Under the pieces are notes generated by a model. It had not been told where the DNA came from, did not search any database, and worked only from the letters and a program-made list of their open reading frames with translations. The position numbers were made by a program, and so were the translations under genes. Below, piece after piece: positions 55,207 through 63,696 of a stretch of 64,000 nucleotides of DNA (positions are counted from its first letter, which is position 1; every line of letters begins with the position of its first letter). Source of the stretch: Castellaniella sp049671645 (GTDB taxonomy: Bacteria; Pseudomonadota; Gammaproteobacteria; Burkholderiales; Burkholderiaceae_B). The DNA is taken from the NCBI RefSeq assembly GCF_049671645.1, contig NZ_JBATVG010000023.1:248001-312000 (forward strand), given 5' to 3'.

Positions 55207-56504
55207 CACCGGTTCGCCCCGCGAGCGCCCATCCCGACGCGGCTTCCTACTGGATGGACACGGCAATACCCGCACAGGCAGCCCCCGCCCTGACAGAAAG
55301 CCGCAGCACCGACGTGTTGATCGTCGGCGCCGGCTTCACCGGATTATCGACGGCCTTGCACCTGGCGCCATCCGGCGCATCGACGATGGTGATCGATGCG
55401 CACCAACCAGGCTGGGGAGCCTCGGGCCGCAACGGCGGCCAGGTCAACCCCACCCTGAAATACGACCCGGATGAACTCATCGCCATGTTCGGCGACCGCG
55501 CGGGCCGGCTCATCCACACCATCGCGACCTCGGCCGACCAGGTCTTCGATCTGATCAACCATCACCGGATAGACTGCAACCCGGTCCGGAGCGGCTGGCT
55601 TCAGGTCAGCTATAAAAAATCCGGCATTCCGGCGCTACACCGCCGCGCACGCCAATGGCAGGATCGAGGCTACTTCGCCGACTCACTGGACAGCATGGCC
55701 ACCCAACGACTGACGGGGACGCGGGCCTTCCACGGAGGCTGGATCGACAGGCGCGCAGGCAGCCTGCATCCCTTGTCCTATGTGCGAGGTCTTCACCAGG
55801 CCGCTCTGGCCGCAGGCGCCCAGGTGTTCGGCGACAGCCCCGTCACACGACTCTCACGCCAAGGCGATAAATGGCTGGCGCGCCTGGCAAACGGCGCCCG
55901 CATCACGGCCGACCAAGTCGTCCTGGCAACGAACGGCTACAGCGACGCCTTGCTGCCCGGGCTTTCGCAAACCATCCTCTCGGCCAACAGCTTCATCATC
56001 GCCACCTCGGCGCTGGGCGACAAAACGCGGCATATCCTGCCATCCGGAGAAACGCTGTCCACGGCGGAACGCCTGCTGATCTATCTGCGCAAGGAAGCGG
56101 ATGGGCGCTTACTGCTGGGCGGCCGGGGCCTTTTTGACGATCCTGCGGGGGCCGGCGACTTCGCCCACATCGAGCGGTCGATGACGCGCATATACCCCGA
56201 TCTCGCACCCTTTCACTATGAATACCGCTGGGCCGGCAGAATCGCCATCACACGAGATTTTCTGCCCCATGTCCACCGCCCGGCCCCCGGCATGCTGGTT
56301 GCGCTGGGCTACAACGGGCGCGGCGTGGCCGCAGCCACAGTCATGGGGATCCACCTGGCGCGACTTCTCGTCAACGGCGACGAGACGGAATTTCCATTCC
56401 CGATCACACCGCTCAGGAAAATTCCGCTGCACGGCGCCTTGCAGCATTTCTATATCTCAGCCGGGGTGGCGTGGTACGGCCTGCTTGACCGGCTGGCACG
56501 CTAG
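55203..56504 (+). CDS. FAD-dependent oxidoreductase, PuuB/DadA-like amine oxidase
   Basis: A 433-residue flavoprotein. The FAD-binding Rossmann motif is IVGAGFTGLS at about 40-49, and the glycine-rich ALGYNGRGVAAATVMG closes the FAD site near the C-terminus. The N-terminal PDAASYWMDTA pattern before the Rossmann fold is as in gamma-glutamylputrescine oxidoreductase PuuB. It likely oxidises an amine or amino acid that the co-encoded ABC importer brings in. No ligase or aldehyde dehydrogenase of a full Puu pathway is adjacent, so the exact substrate is open. Confidence 0.85.
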   Translation: MTPVRPASAHPDAASYWMDTAIPAQAAPALTESRSTDVLIVGAGFTGLSTALHLAPSGASTMVIDAHQPGWGASGRNGGQVNPTLKYDPDELIAMFGDRAGRLIHTIATSADQVFDLINHHRIDCNPVRSGWLQVSYKKSGIPALHRRARQWQDRGYFADSLDSMATQRLTGTRAFHGGWIDRRAGSLHPLSYVRGLHQAALAAGAQVFGDSPVTRLSRQGDKWLARLANGARITADQVVLATNGYSDALLPGLSQTILSANSFIIATSALGDKTRHILPSGETLSTAERLLIYLRKEADGRLLLGGRGLFDDPAGAGDFAHIERSMTRIYPDLAPFHYEYRWAGRIAITRDFLPHVHRPAPGMLVALGYNGRGVAAATVMGIHLARLLVNGDETEFPFPITPLRKIPLHGALQHFYISAGVAWYGLLDRLAR

Positions 56505-56557
56505 ACATGCCGGCGCCACGCCATCCTTGGCGACGCCGCTGACGACGCCGATCCGGC

Positions 56558-57316
56558 TCAGACGAACATGCCGCCGGACGCCTCGATGCGCTGAGCGTTG
56601 ACCCAGCGGCTGTCGGGCGACAACAGGGCGGCGATCAGATCGCCGATATCATCCGGTTTGCCGGCGCGGCCGAGCGCCGTCACGGAGGCCACGAAAGCAT
56701 TCATTTCCCGATCGTCGCGGACGGCGCCGCCATGGAAATCGGTCTCGATGGCGCCCGGCGCAATGGTATTCACCGCGATGCCGCGCGGCCCCAGTTCCTT
56801 GGCCAGATAGCGCGTCATCACTTCGACGCCGCCTTTCATCACGGCATAGGCGATGAAATTGGGCAGCGAAAAGCGGGTCAGGCCGGAAGACACATTCAAT
56901 ATCCGTCCGCCGTCGCGCAACAGGGGCAGCAAAGCCTGGGTCAGGAAGAACGGGCCTTTCAGATGGATGCGCATCATCTCGTCGAATTGCGCTTCGGTAG
57001 TCTCGGAAAATGAGGCATAGATCCCCATTCCCGCATTGTTGACCAGATGATCGAAACCGGTGCTTTGCCAATGGCCGGACAAGGTCTCCCGGACCTGCGC
57101 GGCGAATCCGGCAAAACTGCCGCTGTCGGCGACATCGAGCTGCAGCGCGACCGCTCGCCGCCCTTTATCCTGGATACGGGACACGACCTCGTCGGCCGAC
57201 GCCCGGTCGGTGTGGTAAGTCAACAGCACGTCGCTGCCTCGATCGGCCAGCTTGAGCGCCGCATCCCGGCCCAGGCCGCGGCTGCCGCCGGTGATGAGTG
57301 AAATGGTGGAGGGCAT
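56558..57316 (-). CDS. Short-chain dehydrogenase/reductase
   Basis: A 252-residue classical SDR with the cofactor motif TGGSRGLG at 9-16, NNAG at 93-96 and the catalytic Ser143/Tyr157/Lys161 (NVSSG, YAVMK). An ending of ASGGMFV fits the family. Thr/Arg residues after the second strand (TYHTDRAS) suggest NADP(H). Substrate unknown. Divergent from a LysR gene that probably controls it. Confidence 0.93.
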   Translation of the reverse strand: MPSTISLITGGSRGLGRDAALKLADRGSDVLLTYHTDRASADEVVSRIQDKGRRAVALQLDVADSGSFAGFAAQVRETLSGHWQSTGFDHLVNNAGMGIYASFSETTEAQFDEMMRIHLKGPFFLTQALLPLLRDGGRILNVSSGLTRFSLPNFIAYAVMKGGVEVMTRYLAKELGPRGIAVNTIAPGAIETDFHGGAVRDDREMNAFVASVTALGRAGKPDDIGDLIAALLSPDSRWVNAQRIEASGGMFV

Positions 57317-57344
57317 GGTGGCTCCTTCGGTTCAGGGTTTCGTT

Positions 57345-57361
57345 GAATGGAGATGTCATTC
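57345..57361. promoter_or_regulatory. Dyad in the SDR/LysR divergent gap
   Basis: GAATG-N7-CATTC is a perfect 5-bp dyad, 29 bp before the SDR start and 74 bp before the LysR start. A LysR site is possible; evidence is position and symmetry only. Confidence 0.35.
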
Positions 57362-57434
57362 TATTGAACGGAACCAATGCTATAAATACGGATAATTTGA
57401 AAACATTGTTCGCCCCAAGGAGCCAATCAAGCCC

Positions 57435-58340
57435 ATGGACCGCATTCAGGATATGCAGGTGTTCAAGCGCGTGGCCGAACTCAGCGGCTTCAGCGCGGCG
57501 GCCGACAGCCTGGGCCTGCCCAAGGCGACGGTGTCCGGCGCCGTGCGCCGGCTGGAAGACCGGCTGGGCGCCCGCCTGCTGCACCGGACCACGCGCCGGG
57601 TGAGCCTGACGCGGGACGGCGAGGTGTTCTACCAGCGCTGCTGCGACCTGCTGGCCGATATGGAGGAACTGGAAGCCCTGTTCCTGAGCGGCGACGAGGC
57701 GCTGAGCGGCGTCATCCGCACCGACATGTCCAACGGCATCCTGCAGAACATGATCCTGGCCCGGCTGCCCGGATTCCTGGACGCCCACCCCCTGCTCCGG
57801 GTGGAGATGAGCAGCACCGACCAGTTCGTCGACCTGGTGCGCGGCGGATTCGACTGCGTGTTCCGGGTGGGCGAGCCCGGCGACGTGAATCTGGCCGCGC
57901 GCCGGCTGGGGCGCCTGCCGTTCGTCAACGGCGCGAGCCCTGCCTATCTCGAACGCCACGGCGTGCCGCGCACGCTGGACGATCTGCGCCGCCACCGGCT
58001 GATCCATTATGTCGGTCATCTGGGGGCGGACGACCCGGGATTCGAGTACCCCGTCCGCGACGGGTACGGCCTGCTGCCCATGCCGGGCGCGCTCACGGTC
58101 AATCACGTCCACGCCTACGAGTCGGCCGCGATCGCGGGCCTGGGCATCATCCAGGCGCCGGAGGCGCGGATGCGGCAACTGATCGAAAGCGGCCAGATGG
58201 TCGAGATCCTGCCGCAATACCGCCCGCGGTCCCTGCCGGTGTCCGTGCTCTACCCGGGGCGCCGCCACCTGGCGCGGCGCACCCTGGCGTTCATGGACTG
58301 GGCGCAGTCCATCATTGATCCCATCCTGGTGAAGGACTGA
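57435..58340 (+). CDS. LysR-family regulator, probable regulator of the divergent SDR gene
   Basis: A 301-residue LysR protein (MQVFKRVAELSGFSAAADSL, LPKATVSGAVRRLEDRLG, LLHRTTRRVSLTRDGEVFY) of the CrgA-like branch with a complete effector domain. The divergent layout with the SDR gene is the usual regulator/target pair. Confidence 0.9.
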   Translation: MDRIQDMQVFKRVAELSGFSAAADSLGLPKATVSGAVRRLEDRLGARLLHRTTRRVSLTRDGEVFYQRCCDLLADMEELEALFLSGDEALSGVIRTDMSNGILQNMILARLPGFLDAHPLLRVEMSSTDQFVDLVRGGFDCVFRVGEPGDVNLAARRLGRLPFVNGASPAYLERHGVPRTLDDLRRHRLIHYVGHLGADDPGFEYPVRDGYGLLPMPGALTVNHVHAYESAAIAGLGIIQAPEARMRQLIESGQMVEILPQYRPRSLPVSVLYPGRRHLARRTLAFMDWAQSIIDPILVKD

Positions 58341-58372
58341 CCCGCCTTGGGCCGGGGCCGCAGTTCCAAAGC

Positions 58373-58735
58373 TTATCGGTTCCTGTAGTTCAGGGCCACG
58401 AACCTGTAGGCGCCGTCATCCGCACCGATGCGGCCCATCCCCGGAAAGGGAACATGCGCGCCGGCCACCAGCTCGCGGGCCTTGGACAGCGCAGCGAACT
58501 GCCGGGCGCGCTGCGTGGCGGCCCCGGGCTGGTCGACATCATAGAGAATGGTGATGCCGGGCTTTGCGAACTGCAGCGACTCCACATGGACCAGATCGCC
58601 GATGAAGGTCATGGACTGCCCCCTGCTCTCCACGCGGTAGAGACTATGGCCTGGCGTATGGCCCGGCGCGGGAATCGAGCGGATGCCCGGCAGGATCAGC
58701 GTGGGTCCCGAGAAGGGCCGCAACTTGAAGCCCAT
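58373..58735 (-). pseudogene. C-terminal remnant of a metallo-beta-lactamase-fold hydrolase
   Basis: The 120 residues hold only the C-terminal metal site of the fold (PAPGHTPGHSLYRVES, IGDLVHVE and a final AHVPFPGMG). The N-terminal half with the HxHxDH motif is missing, and upstream on the same strand lies the end of the MocR gene only 6 bp away. No ribosome site precedes the ATG at 58735. It looks like a gene truncated by a past rearrangement. Confidence 0.75.
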
Positions 58736-58741
58736 GTCCGT

Positions 58742-60181
58742 TCAAGCGACGATGACGCGATCGTAGGCCCGATCCCGGACGGCTGCGTGGCCGCGCCCCT
58801 CCAAGCGGCCCCACGCACCGGCGATGCGGTCGATGGCGCTTCGCAGCTCGGCCGCAGGCCGCGACCAGGGCAACCGCACGAACGCGTCCAGCCCGCCGCT
58901 GGGGGAAAAGACCGGGCCGGGCGAAACGACGACCTGGCTGCGCGTCAGGGCGGCGGCCAGAGCGGTCGCGCCCCGGTGCGGCAACTCGCACCATAAGGCC
59001 AGACCGCCCGAGGGCGGCGCGAACCGCCAGTCGGGCAACTGCGCCGACACCGCCTCGATCAGGGCATCGCGCTGGGTGCGCAGGCGTTCCAGATGTCCCG
59101 CCGAGACCGTCCCCCGGCGCAGCAGATGCGCCGCTGCAAGCTGCTCGACCACGGGCACGCCCAGATCCAGCGACATGCGGGCCCGGGGCACCCGCTCCAC
59201 GCGGGGGCGCGGGACGCGGATCCACCCCACGCGCAATCCGCCCCAGAACGCCTTGCTCATGCTGCCCAGGGTGAAAGCGTCCGGGTCGAAGGCCGCGAAA
59301 GGCGGGGGCATGGGCCCGCCATCCAGGGCCAGGGCGTGGTGAGTCTCGTCCACGATGGCGAGGGTGCCGTGGGCGCGCAGATGCGCGCCCAGCCGCTCGC
59401 GCTGCTCCGCGCCCATCAGCGCCCCCGTGGGGTTCTGGAAGTCAGGAATGAGATAGGCGAAATCCGGCCGCACCTGCCGCACCGTATCCAGGAGGCTGGA
59501 CAGATCCCAGCCGTTCGCATCCAGGAGGGCCTCGTGCAACTGCATGCCCGAGGCCCTCAGCATTTCGGCGGCATTGGGGTAGGTGGGGGACTCGACCAGC
59601 GCATGGCCGCGGCGCGGAGCGAAGGCGCGCACGACCACGCTGGCGGCGGTCAGCGCACCCGGGGTGACCACGATCTGCGCCGGATCGGTGGGCAATCCCC
59701 TCGCTGCATAGGAGTCGGCGACCGCCTCCTGCAGCACCGGCAGGCCGGACGGAAAGTATCCGTGCCCGCCCAGATAGGCGGGCAGGTCCGAGAGCGCCGC
59801 CGTGTAGGCCGCCATCACTTCGGCCGGGGCCGAGTCGGCCGCGCAACTGAGGTCGATCCACCCCGCGCCGGCGCCGCCCGCAACCAGGACGCGGTCGTGT
59901 GCCCGCTCGCGGCCGCCGGGCACCGCGGTGAATGTCCCGGAACCCTGCGCTGCATGCGCAAAGCCATTGTCGCGCAAGGCGGCATAAGCGCGCGTCGCCG
60001 TGGTGCGGGACAAGCCGAGAGCCGCAGCCAGTTCCCGTTCGCTGGGCAGGCGCACCCCGAGAGGGATCCGGCCGTCCCCGATGAGCAGCGTGAGCGTATC
60101 CGCCAGCCCCGCATAGGCCGGGCCCTGGGGGAGGCTGCCCACGAGCTGTCGCACGCGGCGCGCGGAAATGGCTTCTTTCAT
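58742..60181 (-). CDS. MocR-family regulator (GntR helix-turn-helix fused to aminotransferase domain)
   Basis: A 479-residue MocR/PdxR-type protein. Residues 15-85 are a GntR winged helix (VRLPSERELAAALGLSRTTATRAY). From about 110 to 470 is a fold-type I aminotransferase domain with the PLP lysine at about residue 310 (GSMSKAFWGGLRVGW) and an IPDFQNPTG motif. Such proteins act as PLP-dependent transcription factors. It is divergent from a YczE-like membrane protein gene, a pairing known in other bacteria, with a perfect inverted repeat between. Confidence 0.93.
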   Translation of the reverse strand: MKEAISARRVRQLVGSLPQGPAYAGLADTLTLLIGDGRIPLGVRLPSERELAAALGLSRTTATRAYAALRDNGFAHAAQGSGTFTAVPGGRERAHDRVLVAGGAGAGWIDLSCAADSAPAEVMAAYTAALSDLPAYLGGHGYFPSGLPVLQEAVADSYAARGLPTDPAQIVVTPGALTAASVVVRAFAPRRGHALVESPTYPNAAEMLRASGMQLHEALLDANGWDLSSLLDTVRQVRPDFAYLIPDFQNPTGALMGAEQRERLGAHLRAHGTLAIVDETHHALALDGGPMPPPFAAFDPDAFTLGSMSKAFWGGLRVGWIRVPRPRVERVPRARMSLDLGVPVVEQLAAAHLLRRGTVSAGHLERLRTQRDALIEAVSAQLPDWRFAPPSGGLALWCELPHRGATALAAALTRSQVVVSPGPVFSPSGGLDAFVRLPWSRPAAELRSAIDRIAGAWGRLEGRGHAAVRDRAYDRVIVA

Positions 60182-60197
60182 ATCAGGCCACTTTCTG

Positions 60198-60228
60198 ATA
60201 ATTGGCTATTTTCAACAATGCCAATTAT
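60198..60228. promoter_or_regulatory. Inverted repeat between MocR and YczE-like genes, candidate MocR operator
   Basis: ATAATTGGC at 60198-60206 and GCCAATTAT at 60220-60228 are perfect 9-bp inverted arms with centres 22 bp apart, about two helical turns on the same face. They fill the 54-bp gap between the two starts. The right arm overlaps an in-frame ATG at 60218, which argues for a later start of the YczE-like gene. Confidence 0.65.
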
Positions 60229-60235
60229 AGGCAAG

Positions 60236-60904
60236 ATGGACGCCATGGATACTTCTGCTGAACTTGCCCAGCTTGGGCCGCTCGAACAACTCCGCACGGG
60301 AAGACTGGCCCGGCGGCTGATTCAATTGACGGTCGGGCTGTCTCTTTACGGCGTCTCGATGGCGATGATGATACGCGGCAACCTCGGGCTGGCGCCCTGG
60401 GATGCGCTGCACATCGGCGTGACCGGACATCTCCCGCTCAGCTTTGGCGAGGTGGTCATCGGCCTCTCGTTCCTGGTGCTCTTGCTGTGGATTCCTCTGC
60501 GCGAAATCCCGGGCATCGGCACGCTGGCCAATGCCCTGATCATCGGCGCCGTCGCCGACCTTGCATTGCAGAACCTGCACACGCCCGAGCACTTCGTGGA
60601 ACGCCTGGCCCTCACGGCGGGCGGCGTCCTGCTGTGCGGTCTGAGTTCGGCGCTGTACATCGGGGCTCAGCTGGGGCGCGGCCCCCGGGACGGCCTGATG
60701 ACCGGCCTTCACCGCGTGACGGGACTTTCGCTGCGCCTGGTGCGCACCGGACTGGAACTGGCGGTGCTGCTGGTGGGACTTCTTCTGGGCGGTTCAGCGG
60801 TGTTCGGCATCGGCACGGTCCTGTTCGCGCTGAGCATCGGCCCGCTGACGCAGGCCCTGCTGTCGTGGCTATTGGTCCCCGCCCACCCGGACGCCGGCTC
60901 GTAG
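60236..60904 (+). CDS. YczE/YyaS-family membrane protein
   Basis: About 222 residues with five membrane helices: LIQLTVGLSLYGVSMAMMIRGNLGLAPWDALHIGV, LSSALYIGAQLGRGPRDGLMTGL and GIGTVLFALSIGPLTQALL are the family signatures. Function is unknown; YczE-like proteins are often paired with MocR regulators and may be transporters. Possible starts are ATGs at 60218, 60236 and 60245; 60236 is reported because 60218 lies in the operator-like repeat. It ends before a convergent terminator hairpin. Confidence 0.85.
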   Translation: MDAMDTSAELAQLGPLEQLRTGRLARRLIQLTVGLSLYGVSMAMMIRGNLGLAPWDALHIGVTGHLPLSFGEVVIGLSFLVLLLWIPLREIPGIGTLANALIIGAVADLALQNLHTPEHFVERLALTAGGVLLCGLSSALYIGAQLGRGPRDGLMTGLHRVTGLSLRLVRTGLELAVLLVGLLLGGSAVFGIGTVLFALSIGPLTQALLSWLLVPAHPDAGS

Positions 60905-60930
60905 CGCCCCCGGACACGCGCCCGGGGGCG
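60905..60930. terminator. Convergent hairpin between the YczE-like gene and glmS
   Basis: CGCCCCCGG and CCGGGGGCG pair perfectly (9 bp) around ACACGCGC, starting right after the YczE-like stop and 6 bp from the glmS stop. There is no T run, so termination may need Rho, but the place suits a shared bidirectional terminator. Confidence 0.6.
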
Positions 60931-60935
60931 GCGCG

Positions 60936-62768
60936 TCACTCCACCGTCACGCTTTTCGCGAGGTTGCGCGGCTTGTCCACATCCGTGCCCCGGGCGCAGG
61001 CCGTGTGATACGCCAGCAACTGCAGCGGCACGGTATGCAGGATGGGGGACAGCTTGCCATAGTGTTCGGGCATCCGGATGACGTGCATGCCCGGAGCGCC
61101 CACGATCTGCGAATCGGCATCGGCGAACACGTAGAGTTCGCCGCCGCGCGCCCGCACTTCCTGCATGTTGGATTTCAGCTTTTCCAGCAATTCGTCGTGC
61201 GGCGCCACCGTGACCACCGGCATGGCGTCGGTCACCAGGGCCAGCGGGCCGTGCTTCAGCTCGCCGGCGGGATAGGCCTCCGCGTGGATGTAGCTGATTT
61301 CCTTCAGCTTCAGCGCGCCTTCCAGGGCGATCGGATAATGCATGCCACGCCCCAGGAACAAGGCGTTTTCCTTGCTGGCAAAGCGTTCGGCCCAGGCGAT
61401 GATCTGCGGTTCCAGGGCCAGCACGGCGGCGATGGCCGCCGGCAAGTGGCGCAGGGACTTGACGGCCTGCTGTTCGGCGCCGTCATCCAGCCTGCCTTGG
61501 GTCTGCGCCAGCACCAGGGCCAGCAGATACAGGGCGGTCAACTGGGTGGTGAAGGCTTTGGTGGAGGCCACGCCGATTTCCACCCCTGCCCGGGTGATGA
61601 ACGCCAGCTTGCATTCGCGCACCATGGCGCTGGTGGCCACGTTGCAGATGGTCAGGGTCTGCTCCATGCCCAGGCTGCGGGCGTGCTTCAGTGCCGCCAG
61701 GGTATCGGCGGTTTCGCCGGACTGGGAAATCGTCACGACCAGGGTGCGGGGGTCGGGCACGCTGGTGCGGTAGCGGTATTCGCTGGCGATTTCGACATTG
61801 ACGGGAATCCGAGCAACGGACTCGATCCAATACCGCGCCGTCAGACCCGCGTAGTAGCTGGTGCCGCAGGCCAGGATCAGCACCCGGTCCACCGCCTTGA
61901 AGACCCCATGGGCGCCATCGCCGAACAGTTCAGGCATGATCGCGTCGATCCCCTGCAGGGTGTCGCCCACGGCGCGCGGCTGCTCGAAGATTTCCTTCTG
62001 CATGAAATGGCGGTAGGGGCCCAGTTCGGCCTCGCCCGTATGGACCTGGACGGTATGCACGGATCGCTCCACCGGCTGGCCCTGCGCATCGCTGACCCAC
62101 ACGCGGGAAAGCTGCAGGTCCACCACATCGCCGTCCTCAAGATACATGATCTGATCGGTCGTACCCGCCAGCGCCAGCGCATCCGACGCCAGATAGTTGC
62201 CCTGGTCGCTGCAGCCCACTACCAGGGGCGAACCCTGGCGGGCACCGACCACGCGGTGCGGTTCCTGGGCGCAAAACACGGCGATGGCATAGGCGCCTTC
62301 CAGGCGCCGGGTGGCCTGCTGCACGGCGGCAAACAGATCGCCGTCATACAGATGGTCCACCAGATGGGCGATCACTTCCGTATCGGTCTGGCTGTGAAAG
62401 GTATAGCCGGCCGCCTGCAGTTCCGCCCGCAGCGCGTCATGGTTTTCGATAATGCCGTTGTGCACCAGCGCAATGCGCGGCGCCCCGTTTTCCGGACCGG
62501 AAAAGTGCGGGTGGGCATTATGCGTCAGCGGCGCCCCATGCGTGGCCCAGCGGGTATGGGCGATGCCGGTCAAGCCCTGGACATGGTCCTGAGTGGTCTG
62601 GGCGGCCAATTCAGCCACCCGCTGGGTGCTGCGCACCCGCTGCAGGCCGGTGCCGGTGTGCACTGCCACGCCGCAGGAATCGTAGCCGCGGTATTCCAGG
62701 CGGCGCAGGCCTTCCAGCAGGATGGGAACAATGTTGTGACGCGCAACGGCGCCGACGATGCCACACAT
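60936..62768 (-). CDS. glmS: Glutamine-fructose-6-phosphate aminotransferase (isomerizing)
   Basis: First step of amino-sugar synthesis for peptidoglycan and lipopolysaccharide: glucosamine-6-phosphate from fructose-6-phosphate and glutamine. The 610-residue length is normal. Cys2 is the glutaminase nucleophile (MCGIVGAVAR), and two SIS domains follow from about residue 285 (ILACGTSYYAGLTARYWIE, SQSGETADTLAALKHA) ending in KSVTVE. No glmS ribozyme is expected or seen. Divergent from an Lrp gene across a 187-bp AT-rich region. Confidence 0.98.
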   Translation of the reverse strand: MCGIVGAVARHNIVPILLEGLRRLEYRGYDSCGVAVHTGTGLQRVRSTQRVAELAAQTTQDHVQGLTGIAHTRWATHGAPLTHNAHPHFSGPENGAPRIALVHNGIIENHDALRAELQAAGYTFHSQTDTEVIAHLVDHLYDGDLFAAVQQATRRLEGAYAIAVFCAQEPHRVVGARQGSPLVVGCSDQGNYLASDALALAGTTDQIMYLEDGDVVDLQLSRVWVSDAQGQPVERSVHTVQVHTGEAELGPYRHFMQKEIFEQPRAVGDTLQGIDAIMPELFGDGAHGVFKAVDRVLILACGTSYYAGLTARYWIESVARIPVNVEIASEYRYRTSVPDPRTLVVTISQSGETADTLAALKHARSLGMEQTLTICNVATSAMVRECKLAFITRAGVEIGVASTKAFTTQLTALYLLALVLAQTQGRLDDGAEQQAVKSLRHLPAAIAAVLALEPQIIAWAERFASKENALFLGRGMHYPIALEGALKLKEISYIHAEAYPAGELKHGPLALVTDAMPVVTVAPHDELLEKLKSNMQEVRARGGELYVFADADSQIVGAPGMHVIRMPEHYGKLSPILHTVPLQLLAYHTACARGTDVDKPRNLAKSVTVE

Positions 62769-62858
62769 AAGGGTGCTCCTGAATTTGAATCACGGGGACG
62801 AAGGGAGACGAGCCGCTCACCCAAGTCCTGCTCAGCCGCTATTGTGTCCCGAGCATAA

Positions 62859-62932
62859 AGAAATTTGATTTCTATTTTTTATTCATTATGAAATTATATT
62901 TCACTTATCAAATGAAGTGAAATATAATTTCA
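62859..62932. promoter_or_regulatory. Three phased 15-bp dyads, candidate Lrp/AsnC operator array
   Basis: AGAAATTTGATTTCT (62859-62873), TGAAATTATATTTCA (62889-62903) and TGAAATATAATTTCA (62918-62932) share the pattern GAAAT-N3-ATTTC. Their centres lie 30 and 29 bp apart, about three helical turns. The second and third are also mirror images, making 18-bp perfect inverted arms (62889-62906, 62915-62932). The array lies within 24 bp of the lrp start and 91 bp from the glmS start. Lrp-type proteins bind such AT-rich phased sites and often control their own gene. Confidence 0.75.
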
Positions 62933-62955
62933 ATTCCCTTTCCAAAGACCCCGCC

Positions 62956-63441
62956 ATGATCGACACTGCCGCCCCGCCCGGGCTCGACGACCTGGACCGC
63001 CGCATTCTGGATCAGCTGCAGCAGGATTGCTCATTGAGCAACCTGGAGCTGGCCGCCCGCGTGCATGCGTCGCCACCGACCTGTCTGCGCCGCGTGCGCA
63101 AGCTGGTGCAATCCGGCCTGATCCTGCGCCAGGTCGCCCTGCTGGATCCGGCGCGCCTGGGAGCGGCGCTGACCGTCATCATCGAGGTCTCGCTGGACGC
63201 CCAGGCAGCCGAGCAACTGGATGCGGTCGAGGCCAGCCTGATCAGCGAGCCCGCCATCCAGCAGTGCTACCGCGTCAGCAGCGGCCCCGATTTCGTGCTG
63301 GTCGCCCAGGTCGCCGACATGAGCGCCTACCAGGATCTGGCGCTGCGCCGTCTGACGGGCGACCCCAGGATCCGCAACGTCCGCAGCTTTTTCGCCACAG
63401 ACCGCAGCAAATTCGACACATCCATTGCAGTGAGTGGTTAA
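62956..63441 (+). CDS. Lrp/AsnC-family transcriptional regulator
   Basis: A 161-residue feast/famine regulator: helix-turn-helix at about 10-65 (DDLDRRILDQLQQDCSLSNL, ELAARVHASPPTCLRRVRKL) and a C-terminal RAM domain (IQQCYRVSSGPDFVLVAQVADMSAY) that binds amino acids and builds octamers. The ATG at 62956 is preferred over 62917, which lies inside the operator array. The divergent glmS gene may be a target as well. Confidence 0.93.
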   Translation: MIDTAAPPGLDDLDRRILDQLQQDCSLSNLELAARVHASPPTCLRRVRKLVQSGLILRQVALLDPARLGAALTVIIEVSLDAQAAEQLDAVEASLISEPAIQQCYRVSSGPDFVLVAQVADMSAYQDLALRRLTGDPRIRNVRSFFATDRSKFDTSIAVSG

Positions 63442-63696
63442 GGGTTAGTACCTATGCTATAGTAGCGGATTGCCTGTTTTCTGACCTCCTGACCTTGGCT
63501 TGCGCCGGGTGTTCCAGCAGTTGGCGTCCCGCATCGACGGATCCACGCCCGGAACACGATACCGATGCGCTATTTTGGGTTGACCCGGTCGGCGCATGCG
63601 ACTGATCTCTGCGGCAGACATCCGCAGCAGCAACCCGGCGGGGCCATCTCTGGCGCCCCGCAGCCCATCGCCCGCCCTCGCGGGCCCAAGGAAATC

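Noticed and set aside
61005..62858. 617-residue open frame on the plus strand
   Set aside because: It is antisense to glmS, which is unmistakable.
62769..62955. glmS ribozyme
   Set aside because: Known glmS ribozymes belong mainly to Firmicutes; no matching core is seen and the region is explained by the operator array.
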